Shown in pieces: positions 14,075 to 25,780 of a DNA stretch of 42,299 nucleotides (its first letter is position 1; each line of letters starts with the position of its first letter). Source of the DNA: an uncultured Oscillospiraceae bacterium (lineage in GTDB: Bacteria; Bacillota; Clostridia; Oscillospirales; Oscillospiraceae); the NCBI GenBank assembly GCA_944387845.1, contig CALXGH010000006.1:1-42299 (forward strand), given 5' to 3'. Below the pieces are notes generated by a model. The model had not been told where the DNA came from. It searched no databases and saw only the letters and a program-made list of their open reading frames with translations. The position numbers were made by a program, and so were the translations under genes.

Positions 14075-15904
14075 ATGGCAAAAAAACAATTTAAAACAGA
14101 ATCCAAACGCATTCTGGATATGATGATCAATTCTGTTTACACAAACAAGGAAATTTTTCTGAGAGAACTTATCTCTAACGCCTCCGACGCTATCGACAAG
14201 CTGTCATACAGATCCCTCACCGACGACTCAGTTACTCTCACAAGAGAGGATTATAAAATAATTATCGCCGCCGATAAGGATAATAGGACAATAACCGTCA
14301 GCGATAACGGTATAGGCATGACCGCAAAAGAGCTTGAGGAAAATCTGGGTGTAATCGCAAAAAGCGGATCTCTGGCCTTTAAAAAAGAGCATGGAGAAGC
14401 AGAGGAGAGCCCTGACATAATCGGCCAGTTTGGCGTGGGATTTTATTCCGCATTTATGATATCCTCAAAGGTAACTGTCCTCTCAAAAGCATACGGTGAA
14501 GATACGGCAAATATCTGGACATCCTCCGGTGTTGACGGATACACTATTGAGCCGGCTGAAAAAGACCAGGCCGGAACTGTTATCACTCTGTACGTCAAAG
14601 AGGACGAGGAAGGTGAGGAGTACTCTCGGTTTTTAGATGAAAATTACCTCTCTTCACTTGTAAAGAAATACTCAGATTATATCCGCTGGCCTGTAATTAT
14701 CGGCGGAAACACAATAAACAGCATGGTGCCCATTTGGCAGAGATCAAAGTCCGAAGTGTCCGATGAGGACTGCGCTGCATACTACAAAGAGACATTTTAC
14801 GACGACAAGGACCCTGCCGGCATTATACGCATAAACGCTGAGGGTACAGTCTCTTTTAAAGCCCTTATATTCATTCCGCGGTCAATACCTTTTGACTATT
14901 ATTCCGCATCATTTACCCCTGGCCTTCGCCTTTATTCAAACGGGGTAATGATAATGGAAAAATGTTCCGATCTTCTGCCGGACTATTTCCGCTTTGCAAG
15001 AGGCGTTGTAGACTCACCTGATCTGTCCCTCAATATTTCCCGTGAGATCCTCCAGCAGGACAGACAGCTCAAAATCATCGCCTCCAATATTGAAAAGAGG
15101 ATAAAATCTGAGCTTAAAAAGATAATGGACAAATCCAGGGACATATACGAGGAGTTTTATAAAAACTTCGGTCTTCAGCTTAAATACGGCATAATCGCCG
15201 ATTTTGGTGCTAAGAAGGACTTTTTGAAAGACCTTCTTATGTATTACAGCGAGAAGCAGCAGAAAATGGTCTCCATTGACGAGTATATTGAAAAAATGCC
15301 TCAGTGCCAGAAATATATCTACTTCGCTCCGGGTGAAAATGTCAAAATGTCCCTTGGCATGCCTCAGACAGAACCTGTAAGAGAGGCCGGCTTCGACATT
15401 CTTTCCATGACGGACAGTGTGGATGAATTTGTAACGGGCATTCTTGAAGAATACGGCGATAAGAAGTTCAAGTCCGTAAACGACGACGATCTGGGTCTTG
15501 ATACAGAGGAAAATAAAGAGGAAAAAGAAAAGATTCAGGAGGAGAACAAAGACCTTCTTGACTTTGTGAAAGATTCTCTTGACGGTAGAGCCGCAGCAGT
15601 AAAAATATCAAATAAGCTTAAAAGCTATCCGTCATGTCTTTCCACACAGGGCCCAATAACTCTTGAGATGGAAAAATATTTCGCATCACTGCCAACTCAG
15701 GGCGAAAAAATAACAGCTGAGCGTGTGCTCGAACTTAACCCTGACCACGATATCTTCACAGTTTTGAAGGACGCTTTTGAAAATGATAAGGAGAAAGCCG
15801 CCGATATAGCAAAGCTCCTTTACAGCCAGGCGGAGATCATGGCTGGATGCCTGCCTGAGGATCCGTCGGCCTTTGCCCTTTTGATGAGTAAATATATAAA
15901 ATAA
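14075..15904 (+). CDS. htpG: Molecular chaperone HtpG (Hsp90)
   Basis: A 609-residue Hsp90 homologue. The N-terminal GHKL ATPase shows ELISNASDAIDK, DNGIGM near residue 80 and GQFGVGFYSAFM. The middle domain includes LYSNGVMIMEKC and LSLNISREILQ, and a C-terminal dimerisation domain follows. Hsp90 refolds and stabilises client proteins using ATP. GGGGG lies about nine bases before the ATG. Its place between rpmH and dnaA is odd, since those two genes are neighbours in most bacteria. It ends at a strong terminator. Confidence 0.97.
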   Translation: MAKKQFKTESKRILDMMINSVYTNKEIFLRELISNASDAIDKLSYRSLTDDSVTLTREDYKIIIAADKDNRTITVSDNGIGMTAKELEENLGVIAKSGSLAFKKEHGEAEESPDIIGQFGVGFYSAFMISSKVTVLSKAYGEDTANIWTSSGVDGYTIEPAEKDQAGTVITLYVKEDEEGEEYSRFLDENYLSSLVKKYSDYIRWPVIIGGNTINSMVPIWQRSKSEVSDEDCAAYYKETFYDDKDPAGIIRINAEGTVSFKALIFIPRSIPFDYYSASFTPGLRLYSNGVMIMEKCSDLLPDYFRFARGVVDSPDLSLNISREILQQDRQLKIIASNIEKRIKSELKKIMDKSRDIYEEFYKNFGLQLKYGIIADFGAKKDFLKDLLMYYSEKQQKMVSIDEYIEKMPQCQKYIYFAPGENVKMSLGMPQTEPVREAGFDILSMTDSVDEFVTGILEEYGDKKFKSVNDDDLGLDTEENKEEKEKIQEENKDLLDFVKDSLDGRAAAVKISNKLKSYPSCLSTQGPITLEMEKYFASLPTQGEKITAERVLELNPDHDIFTVLKDAFENDKEKAADIAKLLYSQAEIMAGCLPEDPSAFALLMSKYIK

Positions 15905-15907
15905 ACC

Positions 15908-15950
15908 AAAAAAGAGAAAAAGTCCCCAAACGGATTTTTTCTCTTTTTTT
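15908..15950 (+). terminator. Terminator of htpG
   Basis: AAAGAGAAAAAGTCC and GGATTTTTTCTCTTT pair (one G-T) around a short CCAAAC loop, followed by T residues. It separates htpG from the dnaA promoter. Confidence 0.85.
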
Positions 15951-16008
15951 AACTTTTTTGGCCTATTAAAAAATATTCTATTTATATATGTATATCCACT
16001 AAAATATG

Positions 16009-16037
16009 TTGATTTTACAGGCATTTTTTGATATAAT
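16009..16037 (+). promoter_or_regulatory. SigA promoter of dnaA
   Basis: TTGATT (16009-16014), 17-bp spacer, TATAAT (16032-16037). Transcription should begin near 16044. An in-frame upstream start at 16006 is therefore excluded. Confidence 0.75.
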
Positions 16038-16098
16038 AAAGTGTCTTATAAATTTTAAAATTAGTGAACAATTAGAACTTCTGAAAGGAATGAAAACT

Positions 16099-17412
16099 GT
16101 GAATTCAGTTGCAGATATATGGGAAGGGGTCCTCTCGGTTTTGAGGGAGAATCTCACTTCTGTAGCCATCACCACCTGGTTTAGCGACTGCAGCGCCGTA
16201 AATATTTCCGGAAACAGATTTATTCTGCACACGCCTTCGGAATTTAAAAAGCGAATAATTGAGTCCAGGTTCACCGATCTTATAAAAAGCGCCCTGAAGG
16301 ATATTTTCGCAAGCGATTTTGAAGTTGTGCTTCTGTGCGGCGATGAGTATGAGCGGTATATGGAGCAGAAGAAAAAAGAAGAGGGCCAGCAGCAGGAGCA
16401 GGACGAATACACCTTTGAAAATTTCGTCGTAGGCTCCTCAAACAAATTTGCCCATGCCGCTGCTCTGGCGGTAGCAAACGGCGTAAACAAAAAGGATTAT
16501 AACCCTCTTTTCATTTACGGTGAGAGCGGACTTGGCAAGACCCATCTTCTCCACGCTATACGCCATGAAATAAAAAAGCAGCACCCGGACTACAATATCG
16601 TCTATGTAAAAGGAGACGACTTTACAAACGAGCTTATCTCTGCCATTCAGACAGGCCGTAATATGGCTTTTCGAGAGAAATATAGAAACGCCGACCTGTT
16701 CTTAATGGACGACGTTCAGTTTATTGCCGGCAAGGAGTCTACTCAGGAGGAGTTTTTCCACACTTTCAACACCCTCTATGAGGCAAACAGACAGATCGTA
16801 TTTACATCAGACCGGCAGCCAAACGAGATACTCCGTCTTACTGACAGACTGAAAACAAGGTTTGAGTCAGGACTTTTGGCCGATGTTCAGCCTCCTGACT
16901 ATGAGACAAGAATGGCCATTATAAAAAATAAGGCTATTCAGTTAGGATTAAACCTTGATGAGGACGTTGTAAATTACATAGCAGAAAATCTTACGGCAAA
17001 CGTCCGTCAGCTTGAGGGCGCCGTTAATAAAATAAAGGCCTACCACGACCTTATGAGTGAAGATATAGATGTGTCGTCAGTCTCAAAGATAATGAAAGAC
17101 ATGTTTAAGGAGAAATCCAGCTTCATTACTCCCGATATAATCATCGAGGAGACGGCAAAATACTTCTCTATCTCCCCTGAGGATATAAAAGGTCCGTCCC
17201 GAGCAAAGCCCTTTGTTGTGGCAAGGCAGATATCAATGTATCTTCTCAGGACCCTTACAAACTTCTCTCTTTCAGAGATAGGCGAGTTTTTCAGCAGAGA
17301 CCACTCTACCGTTATAAATTCTCTGAAACAGATCGAAAAAAATATAAAGGCAAATCCCGATTTTTACAGGATAATCAAGGACATAACATCCAACATAAAT
17401 TCCCGGAATTAG
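16099..17412 (+). CDS. dnaA: Chromosomal replication initiator DnaA
   Basis: A 437-residue initiator that binds DnaA boxes and melts oriC. Domain I is residues 1-85 (starting NSVADIWEG), domain II a short Gln/Glu linker (about 90-105), domain III the AAA+ core with Walker A GESGLGKT at 141-148 and Walker B FLMDD at 201-205, and domain IV a C-terminal helix-turn-helix with the signature region RDHSTVI. The likely start is GTG at 16099, with AAAGGA nine bases upstream and the family's usual N-terminus. An ATG at 16090 in the same frame overlaps that ribosome site. It is followed by the oriC region and dnaN. Confidence 0.97.
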   Translation: MNSVADIWEGVLSVLRENLTSVAITTWFSDCSAVNISGNRFILHTPSEFKKRIIESRFTDLIKSALKDIFASDFEVVLLCGDEYERYMEQKKKEEGQQQEQDEYTFENFVVGSSNKFAHAAALAVANGVNKKDYNPLFIYGESGLGKTHLLHAIRHEIKKQHPDYNIVYVKGDDFTNELISAIQTGRNMAFREKYRNADLFLMDDVQFIAGKESTQEEFFHTFNTLYEANRQIVFTSDRQPNEILRLTDRLKTRFESGLLADVQPPDYETRMAIIKNKAIQLGLNLDEDVVNYIAENLTANVRQLEGAVNKIKAYHDLMSEDIDVSSVSKIMKDMFKEKSSFITPDIIIEETAKYFSISPEDIKGPSRAKPFVVARQISMYLLRTLTNFSLSEIGEFFSRDHSTVINSLKQIEKNIKANPDFYRIIKDITSNINSRN

Positions 17413-17633
17413 ACCTACTTTTCCACAAATCGATGTTCTTAACTTGTTAACTTTTGTCGGTTTTTTTCAGGCCGCCAAAATCCTGCAAAAATATCCACAA
17501 TTTGCAAAATTTCCAATCCCTTGTCTTATAAAGATTTTCCTGGGTTTTCCACAAAATTTTTCTCTACTACTGCTACTACCTTTTATCCTTTCTTTATATA
17601 GACAGAAACTTTCTTTTTTAGGAGGAAACCTAT
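17413..17633 (+). other. oriC: Replication origin (oriC) between dnaA and dnaN
   Basis: The 221-bp non-coding gap holds DnaA boxes TTTTCCACA (17419-17427), ATATCCACA (17491-17499) and TTTTCCACA (17545-17553), all in one orientation. After the last come five CTA-type triplets (17564-17578) and an AT-rich stretch (17581-17620) running into the dnaN ribosome site. This order, box then trio then unwinding region, matches the basal unwinding system described in Bacillus subtilis oriC. The strand bias of genes changes nearby, which agrees. No box is a perfect TTATCCACA. Confidence 0.85.
17564..17578 (+). promoter_or_regulatory. DnaA-trio element
   Basis: CTA CTA CTG CTA CTA, five triplets in phase beginning ten bases after the last DnaA box. 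The complementary strand carries the 3'-GAT-5' repeats that DnaA filaments bind to open the duplex. The spacer AAATTTTTCT is AT-rich rather than GC-rich. Confidence 0.75.
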
Positions 17634-18752
17634 ATGAAATTTTCCTGTGAAAAGTCTTTTCTTCAGAATGCTATCAATACGACTTCAAGAGCTACCGCCG
17701 CAAAAAGCGCCGTTGTTGCTTTGGAAGGTCTTTTGATCGAGGCAGGTTCTTTTGTCTCCATTTCAGGCTACAACTTAAAAACAGGCATAAGAGCTGAAAT
17801 ACCTGCAGACGTACAGGATGAAGGCAGCATCGTCTTAAATTCCAGACTCTTTGGAGAAATAGTCAGAAGATTTGACGATGATATAGTTACAGTGGAATCC
17901 AATGAAAATCTCATTGTAAAAATAAGCTGCGGAATGAGTGAGTTTGAGATAATGGGTATTTCCGCAAACGATTATCCCGAACTGCCTACAGTTGAATCCC
18001 AGAGCAGCTTTATTATCCCGGAAAAAATGCTTAAAGACATGATAAGCCAGACTATATTTGCAGTTTCCGACAATGAGGCAAGGCCAATACACACAGGATC
18101 CCTTTTCGATATTGAAAACGGAAATCTGACAATTGTCTCCGTTGATGGATATAGACTGGCTTTAAGACGTGAGCAGCTTAATAGCGAGACAATCGCAAAT
18201 TGCAGCTTTGTTGTTCCGGGATATGCCCTTACTGAGGTAGAGAGAATACTCTCCGACAACGATGAAGGACAGGTTAAAATAACCCTTGGTCTCAAGCACA
18301 TAATGTTTACTATTGATAAAACCGTTGTTATATCCAGAAGACTTGAAGGTGAATTTTTAAACTACAAAAATTCTATACCAAAGACATGCAAATATGTTAT
18401 AGAGGCAGATAGAAAATCTCTTATCAGCGCTGTTGAAAGGGTATCTCTTATTATCAGCGATAAACTGAAAAGCCCTGTAAGGTGCATTTTTGGGGATAAT
18501 ATATTAAATGTTCTCACTTCAACAGCTCTCGGTAAAGCAAGCGACGAGTGCGCCGTATCAGGAAATGGTGAAAACCTTGAGATCGGTTTCAACAACAAGT
18601 ATATACTTGACGCACTGAAAGCGGCACCGGCTGAAAAGCTCAGGCTTCAGCTTTCAAACGGCGTATCTCCCTGCATTATAATTCCCGCTGACGACAAGAC
18701 AAATTTCCTTTATATGATTTTACCTGTAAGGTTGAGAGCAAATGAAAATTAA
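17634..18752 (+). CDS. dnaN: DNA polymerase III beta sliding clamp
   Basis: A 372-residue clamp that encircles DNA and tethers polymerase III. It has the three-fold repeated clamp architecture, starting MKFSCEKSFLQNAINTTSRA and ending in the conserved ...MILPVRLRANEN. AGGAGG lies eight bases before the ATG. Its last bases overlap yaaA by 11 bp. Confidence 0.97.
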   Translation: MKFSCEKSFLQNAINTTSRATAAKSAVVALEGLLIEAGSFVSISGYNLKTGIRAEIPADVQDEGSIVLNSRLFGEIVRRFDDDIVTVESNENLIVKISCGMSEFEIMGISANDYPELPTVESQSSFIIPEKMLKDMISQTIFAVSDNEARPIHTGSLFDIENGNLTIVSVDGYRLALRREQLNSETIANCSFVVPGYALTEVERILSDNDEGQVKITLGLKHIMFTIDKTVVISRRLEGEFLNYKNSIPKTCKYVIEADRKSLISAVERVSLIISDKLKSPVRCIFGDNILNVLTSTALGKASDECAVSGNGENLEIGFNNKYILDALKAAPAEKLRLQLSNGVSPCIIIPADDKTNFLYMILPVRLRANEN

Positions 18753-18999
18753 AGTAAAAGTAGCGAAAAGAGACAGCAGAGTCGTAAAAATAAAAACTGA
18801 ATATATTAGGCTCTGCGACCTTTTGAAATTTGCCTCTGTTGCCATGACAGGTGGGGAGGCAAAGATATACATTACAGAAGGTCTTGTCAGGGTAAACGGT
18901 GAAGTATGTACCGCGAAAGGTAAAAAAATCTATCCCGGCGATGTAGTTACCTTTGAAAACGACGAACTTATCATTGCCGGCGCTGAAAATGAAGAATGA
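18742..18999 (+). CDS. yaaA: S4-domain RNA-binding protein YaaA
   Basis: An 85-residue protein. The C-terminal two thirds are an S4-like RNA-binding domain (IRLCDLLKFASVAMTGGEAK, EGLVRVNGEVCTAKGKKI, GDVV). In Bacillus and Clostridia this gene lies between dnaN and recF, as here; it has been linked to ribosome assembly. It overlaps dnaN at its start and recF by an ATGA at its end, so translation is coupled. Confidence 0.9.
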   Translation: MKIKVKVAKRDSRVVKIKTEYIRLCDLLKFASVAMTGGEAKIYITEGLVRVNGEVCTAKGKKIYPGDVVTFENDELIIAGAENEE

Positions 19000-20099
19000 T
19001 CGTTGAAAATATTGAACTTAGTAATTTCAGAAATTATGAGAGAGAACGTTTTTTCTTTGACAGCGGCATAAATATCATAATCGGAGATAACGCTCAGGGT
19101 AAAACGAACCTTTTAGAGAGCATATTTTATCTCACCACGGCGAAATCCTTCCGGCCGGGTTCCGACAGGGATATCGTCCGGTTTGGCGCGTCCGGATTTG
19201 ATTTGAAAGCCAATATATACTCCGCAGAACGGAGACAAAAACTTAGGATAGTTTATGAGGCGGGTAAGAAAAAACAGCTCTACTGCAATAATATCAGGCT
19301 GAAAACATCATCTGAGCTGTCAGGAAAACTGACCGCTGTTTTGTTTTCACCTGACGAACTTTATATTATCAAAGACGGAGCCGCAGCCAGGCGCCGTCTT
19401 ATGGACGCGTGTATAAGCCAGCTTCGGCCTAAGTACGCTTCTGCCCTGTCCCAGTTCCGGCGTGCATATGAAGGCAAGACTCGGATACTGAAAGACAGTG
19501 ATAAAAAGCCGTCCCTTATGGGACTTTTAGATGAATATAACGTTTTACTTGCACGAATGAGCGCAAATATTATATATTACAGGGCTTATTTTGCAGAGAG
19601 TTTAAATAATTACGCGGGAAAGATACATAAGGACTTTTCCGGTGGCAAAGAAGATCTGAAAATAAGATATAAAACTGTCAGCACCATAGACGACCCAAAG
19701 AGAAAACCATCAGAACTTTTTGAGATGATAATGGCGCACCAGAAGTCTCACTTTCAGGCGGAAATACAGTCCGGCCAGTGTCTCACGGGAGCCCATAAGG
19801 ACGACCTTGAGATTTTTATAAACGGCGGCCCGGCAAAATCATTTGCGTCTCAGGGTCAGACGAGAACGGCGGCTCTTTCCATAAAACTTGCCGAGCGGCA
19901 GATACATTACAAAAGCATGGGAGAGTATCCTGTACTGCTCCTTGATGATGTACTGTCGGAACTTGATGACAACCGGCAGAATTATATCCTCAATATGATA
20001 AAAGAGGGTCAGATATTCATCACCTGCTGCGAGGACGGGAAGATAAGCCAGAAAACCGGCGGAAAAATAATCAAAATACATGGAGGGAGAGAGGTTTAA
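18996..20099 (+). CDS. recF: DNA replication and repair protein RecF
   Basis: A 367-residue SMC-like ATPase that helps load RecA at gaps. Walker A is GDNAQGKT at residues 30-37, the ABC signature region is SQGQTRTAALSIKLAE, and Walker B is PVLLLDDVLSELD near the C-terminus. The start overlaps the yaaA stop by ATGA and its stop overlaps the remB start by TAATG, indicating a tightly coupled operon. Confidence 0.97.
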   Translation: MIVENIELSNFRNYERERFFFDSGINIIIGDNAQGKTNLLESIFYLTTAKSFRPGSDRDIVRFGASGFDLKANIYSAERRQKLRIVYEAGKKKQLYCNNIRLKTSSELSGKLTAVLFSPDELYIIKDGAAARRRLMDACISQLRPKYASALSQFRRAYEGKTRILKDSDKKPSLMGLLDEYNVLLARMSANIIYYRAYFAESLNNYAGKIHKDFSGGKEDLKIRYKTVSTIDDPKRKPSELFEMIMAHQKSHFQAEIQSGQCLTGAHKDDLEIFINGGPAKSFASQGQTRTAALSIKLAERQIHYKSMGEYPVLLLDDVLSELDDNRQNYILNMIKEGQIFITCCEDGKISQKTGGKIIKIHGGREV

Positions 20100-20359
20100 T
20101 GTACCTGCATATAGGCCAGAATGTTGTTGTACCAAAAGAAAGTGTACTTGGCGTATTTGATATAGACAACACTACCTCATCCCATATAACAAGAAAATAC
20201 CTAAATGAATGTGAGAAAAACGGCGAGGTTATAAATATCGCCGATGATATACCGCGCTCTTTCGTTTTGTGCATAGAAAACGGGAAAAGGACGGTATATC
20301 TATCCCAGCTTTCAAGCGCCACCCTTCTGAAAAGAAGCGAAAGTCTTGGCATTGAATAA
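20099..20359 (+). CDS. remB: Extracellular matrix regulator RemB (YaaB, DUF370 family)
   Basis: An 86-residue DUF370-family protein starting MYLHIGQNVVVPKESVLGVFD, with SLITRKYL-type and VYLSQLSS segments. Relatives RemA/RemB regulate biofilm matrix genes in B. subtilis; the small remB between recF and gyrB is the conserved position in Firmicutes. Whether it binds DNA here is inference. Confidence 0.88.
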   Translation: MYLHIGQNVVVPKESVLGVFDIDNTTSSHITRKYLNECEKNGEVINIADDIPRSFVLCIENGKRTVYLSQLSSATLLKRSESLGIE

Positions 20360-20379
20360 TTACGCTGAAAATTCGGTAA

Positions 20380-22374
<1,995 letters not shown>

Positions 22375-22450
22375 TATGATTTAAGTATTTTCCGGGGCGG
22401 AAAGCCCCTCCCCGGATTTTGGGAAACTCCATAAAAAAGGAGATATTATA

Positions 22451-24973
22451 ATGGCACATAACAGAGATTATAAACCTGAAGACATAGCTTTTCCGGACCA
22501 GTCCATAACAGAGTCCGAACTTGTCTCGGAGATGCAAAACAGCTACATAGACTACGCCATGAGCGTAATCGTTGGCCGTGCCCTGCCGGATGTCAGGGAC
22601 GGACTGAAGCCAGTTCACAGAAGGATACTCTATACTCTTTACGAGGATGGCCTTACATCGGATAAGCCCTTTAAAAAGTCAGCTACCTGCGTCGGCGACG
22701 TTCTGGGTAAATATCATCCCCACGGAGACACTTCTGTGTACGACGCCATGGTAAGACTTGCCCAGGACTTTTCCATGCGGTATATGCTCGTTGACGGCCA
22801 CGGCAACTTCGGTAGCGTTGACGGAGACCCTCCGGCAGCTTACCGTTACACTGAGGCTAGAATGAGCAAAATCTCCGACGAGATGCTCAGGGATATAAAT
22901 AAAGAAACCGTTGACTGGGACCCAAACTTTGACGAGAGCAGAAAAGAGCCAAGGGTACTGCCTAGCAGATTCCCTAACCTTCTTGTAAACGGTTCCAGCG
23001 GTATCGCCGTAGGTATGGCCACAAATATACCGCCTCACAATTTAAGAGAAGTAATCGACGCCTGCATCTGCGTAATTGACAATGAGGAAGCTACACTCTC
23101 CGATATTATGCAGCATATCCAGGGCCCGGATTTCCCGACCAGGGGCATAATCATGGGCAGAGCCGGTATAAGACAGGCTTATGCCACAGGCAGGGGCAAG
23201 ATAATTGTAAGAGCCAGGGCGGAGTTTGAGGAGTACGGTAGAGACCACAGAACGAGAATAATCGTTACTGAGCTTCCATACCAGGTAAATAAACGCCAGC
23301 TTATAAGAAATATCGCTGATCAGGTAAAAGACAAGCGTCTTGAGGGAATAAGCGATTTAAGAGACGAGACTGACAGAAACGGTATGCGTATCGTTATTGA
23401 GCTGAAAAGGGACGCAAACGCTCAGGTAGTTTTAAATAAGCTCTATAAGCAGACCGCGCTTCAGAGTAATTTCTCTGTTATAATGATCGCCCTTGTAAAT
23501 AATCAGACTCAGCCGAAAACACTTTCTCTGCGGCAGATACTTGATGAGTATATTGTTTTCCAGGAGGAAGTTATTGTCCGACGCACAAAATATGACCTTA
23601 AAAAGGCTCAGGAACGGGCTCATCTTCTTGAAGGCCTCATTATAGCCCAGGACAATATTGACGAGGTAATAAGAATAATTAGGACCTCCTATGATAACGC
23701 CAAGGAACGTCTTATGGAGCGGTTCGGTCTTGACGATGTTCAGGCTCAGGCAGTCTGCGACATGAGAATCATATCACTCCAGGGTCTCAACAGAGAGAAG
23801 CTTGAGAGTGAATATAAAGAGCTTGAAGGGAAGATCGCATACTATAACGAGCTTCTCGGTAGCGAGAGCATGCTCAGAGGCGTCCTTAAAGACGAACTTA
23901 TAGCCATAAGGGATAAATATGGCGACGAGCGTCGTACAGAGATACAGGACGTTGAAGACGAGATAGATATTGAGGACCTTATCGAGGAGGAGGAGTGCGT
24001 TTACACCCTAACTCACGGCGGTTATATAAAGCGCCTGCCGGCCAGCGAGTACACGGCACAGAGGCGCGGTGGCAAAGGCATAAGAGCCATGACCACAAAG
24101 GACGAGGACTATGTTGAGACAGTATTTACTGCCTCAACCCACGATAGTATCCTGTTTTTCACCAACTTCGGCCGTGTATATGTTCGGAAAGGTTACCACA
24201 TACCTGAGGCCAGCCGAAACGCCAGAGGTACAAATATAGTTAACATAATCCCAACAGAGCAGGGCGAAAAAGTCTCCGCAATGATGAAGGGCAGAGGCTA
24301 TGAGGAGGATAGTTTCCTTATTTTCGTTACGAAAAAGGGCACTGTTAAGAGAATGTACCAGTCTGCCCTTAAAAATATTCGCTCAAGCGGTATAAGGGCT
24401 TTGAACCTTGATGATGGCGACGAACTTATTTCCGTACTCAGTACTGACGGCGGGCAGAACATACTTATAGCAACCCATGATGGTCTTGCAATCTGCTTCA
24501 GTGAAAACGATATAAGGCCTATGGGCAGAGACGCTGTAGGCGTTCGCGGTATAAAGCTCAACGAGGGCGATTGGGTTGTTGGCGGCGTATGTGCCGTTTC
24601 CGGTCAGATGGTGCTGTCTGTAACTGAAAACGGATACGGCAAGAGAACGGCCATTGACGAGTATGTCCGCGGCGGTGGCGAGCCACAGAGGCGCGGCGGC
24701 AAAGGTATGAAAAACTACAATGTAACGGAAAAGACTGGTAAAGTCGCAGGAGTTAAGATTGTATCCGATGAGGACGATGTTCTTGTTATATCAGACGACG
24801 GCACGATAATCCGTATGGCGGCCTCAGATGTGAGTATTTACGGCAGATCCACTCAGGGTGTGCGTATAATGCGTCTTGCTGAGGGATCAAAGGTAATCTC
24901 TCTTGCCGTTACGGCAAAAGAAGAAGAGGAAGAGTCATCTTCCGATACAGAAAACGCTTCCCAGGAGTCTTAA
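22451..24973 (+). CDS. gyrA: DNA gyrase subunit A
   Basis: An 840-residue DNA-cutting subunit. The catalytic tyrosine is Tyr133 in RYTEARM. The quinolone region reads [10 protein letters not shown], with Thr at the E. coli Ser83 position as in other wild-type clostridia. The GyrA box that marks gyrase (rather than topoisomerase IV) is present as QRRGGKG near residue 545. Six beta-pinwheel repeats and an acidic Glu/Ser tail follow. The 76-bp gap after gyrB holds a GC stem but no clear terminator, so gyrB-gyrA may be co-transcribed. AAGGAG lies before the ATG. Confidence 0.98.
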   Translation: MAHNRDYKPEDIAFPDQSITESELVSEMQNSYIDYAMSVIVGRALPDVRDGLKPVHRRILYTLYEDGLTSDKPFKKSATCVGDVLGKYHPHGDTSVYDAMVRLAQDFSMRYMLVDGHGNFGSVDGDPPAAYRYTEARMSKISDEMLRDINKETVDWDPNFDESRKEPRVLPSRFPNLLVNGSSGIAVGMATNIPPHNLREVIDACICVIDNEEATLSDIMQHIQGPDFPTRGIIMGRAGIRQAYATGRGKIIVRARAEFEEYGRDHRTRIIVTELPYQVNKRQLIRNIADQVKDKRLEGISDLRDETDRNGMRIVIELKRDANAQVVLNKLYKQTALQSNFSVIMIALVNNQTQPKTLSLRQILDEYIVFQEEVIVRRTKYDLKKAQERAHLLEGLIIAQDNIDEVIRIIRTSYDNAKERLMERFGLDDVQAQAVCDMRIISLQGLNREKLESEYKELEGKIAYYNELLGSESMLRGVLKDELIAIRDKYGDERRTEIQDVEDEIDIEDLIEEEECVYTLTHGGYIKRLPASEYTAQRRGGKGIRAMTTKDEDYVETVFTASTHDSILFFTNFGRVYVRKGYHIPEASRNARGTNIVNIIPTEQGEKVSAMMKGRGYEEDSFLIFVTKKGTVKRMYQSALKNIRSSGIRALNLDDGDELISVLSTDGGQNILIATHDGLAICFSENDIRPMGRDAVGVRGIKLNEGDWVVGGVCAVSGQMVLSVTENGYGKRTAIDEYVRGGGEPQRRGGKGMKNYNVTEKTGKVAGVKIVSDEDDVLVISDDGTIIRMAASDVSIYGRSTQGVRIMRLAEGSKVISLAVTAKEEEEESSSDTENASQES

Positions 24974-24986
24974 AAGTAAAATAAAG

Positions 24987-25015
24987 AAGCCGGCAGGTTA
25001 TCCTGCCGGCTTTTT
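24987..25015. terminator. Terminator after gyrA
   Basis: AAGCCGGCAGG pairs with CCTGCCGGCTT around a TTAT loop, followed by TTTTT. It ends the dnaA-to-gyrA gene run. Confidence 0.9.
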
Positions 25016-25056
25016 CCATTAAAATGTAAGTATAAAACCATATTATATGCACAATT

Positions 25057-25668
25057 TTAAAAGAATCTTGTTGCAATATAGTATACGTAAATTGCCGTGA
25101 TAACAGCGCCAAAAAATGGACCTTTGTAGAGCATTTTCTGGGTAGCATATAATGACGCGTGCATCATGGCTGGAATAGCGATCATGAATTTTTTCGGATT
25201 GTTTGGAAGGTACTTTATAGGGATCTTACTGCCGTCCTGGATAAAGTAAGGCAAAAGGTTTGATGGCTTTGTGTAAGGTGTAATGACGCTTTTCCTGTAT
25301 TCAACGCCGCCTACATAATAGCTCAGTTCCAGAGTGTAGGCCGTCAGAGCTTCAGATTCGTCACCTATTACCACAGGCGTACGGTCAGACCCTCGCTGTA
25401 TATATGATGGGTGGACAACACGTTTTGCCACACGGTCAATAAATGCCTCCCCATCGACGCCGTGGTTTATAAGTCTTGCGTAAAGGGAGTTGTTGTAAAC
25501 AGGTTCAAGGCAGAAATAGTTTACGCCGGCCACAACAAAACCTATTGCAATGGCGATAAGATAGGTTATACCAAATCCAGATCTGTCTAAGAGCGCTAAA
25601 ATTCCGGCAAATACAAGACAGATTATAAGAGTTTTTAAAACACTGCCGGAAGAACTGTTATTATTCAT
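25057..25668 (-). CDS. Uncharacterised membrane protein
   Basis: A 203-residue protein that I do not recognise. Hydrophobic stretches at about 11-27, 33-51 and 183-201 are likely membrane helices. The middle region (about 55-165) is soluble and beta-rich, with GDESEALTAYTLELSYYVGGVEYRKS and KIPIKYLPNNPKKFMI. The latter resembles the DUF3592 pattern of a conserved 'Y-P-NP' segment, but the match is loose. It is a single gene convergent with gyrA and divergent from the DUF6506-like gene. Confidence 0.7.
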   Translation of the reverse strand: MNNNSSSGSVLKTLIICLVFAGILALLDRSGFGITYLIAIAIGFVVAGVNYFCLEPVYNNSLYARLINHGVDGEAFIDRVAKRVVHPSYIQRGSDRTPVVIGDESEALTAYTLELSYYVGGVEYRKSVITPYTKPSNLLPYFIQDGSKIPIKYLPNNPKKFMIAIPAMMHASLYATQKMLYKGPFFGAVITAIYVYYIATRFF

Positions 25669-25714
25669 AGGCTTTCACCGCTTTCTTATTTATATTTATA
25701 AGATACCACTATAC

Positions 25715-25743
25715 TTGAAAAAAATATACCTCCATGATAAACT
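25715..25743 (+). promoter_or_regulatory. Possible promoter of the duplicated DUF6506-like gene
   Basis: TTGAAA (25715-25720), 17-bp spacer, TAAACT (25738-25743). The -10 is weak, but it fits the ATG at 25781 and argues against a TTG start at 25715. Confidence 0.4.
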
Positions 25744-25780
25744 AATTATTAAGAAAATCAAATTTTTGGAGGCGAAGAGT

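Noticed and set aside
16006-16098. Longer DnaA start at 16006
   Set aside because: It lies within the dnaA promoter; the conserved N-terminus begins at 16099.
22396-22424. Terminator between gyrB and gyrA
   Set aside because: The GC stem (CCGGGG/CCCCGG) has alternative pairings and no T-run; gyrB and gyrA may be co-transcribed.
22690-22760. Quinolone-resistance mutation in gyrA (Thr at the E. coli Ser83 position)
   Set aside because: Thr is the wild-type residue at this position in other clostridia such as C. difficile.
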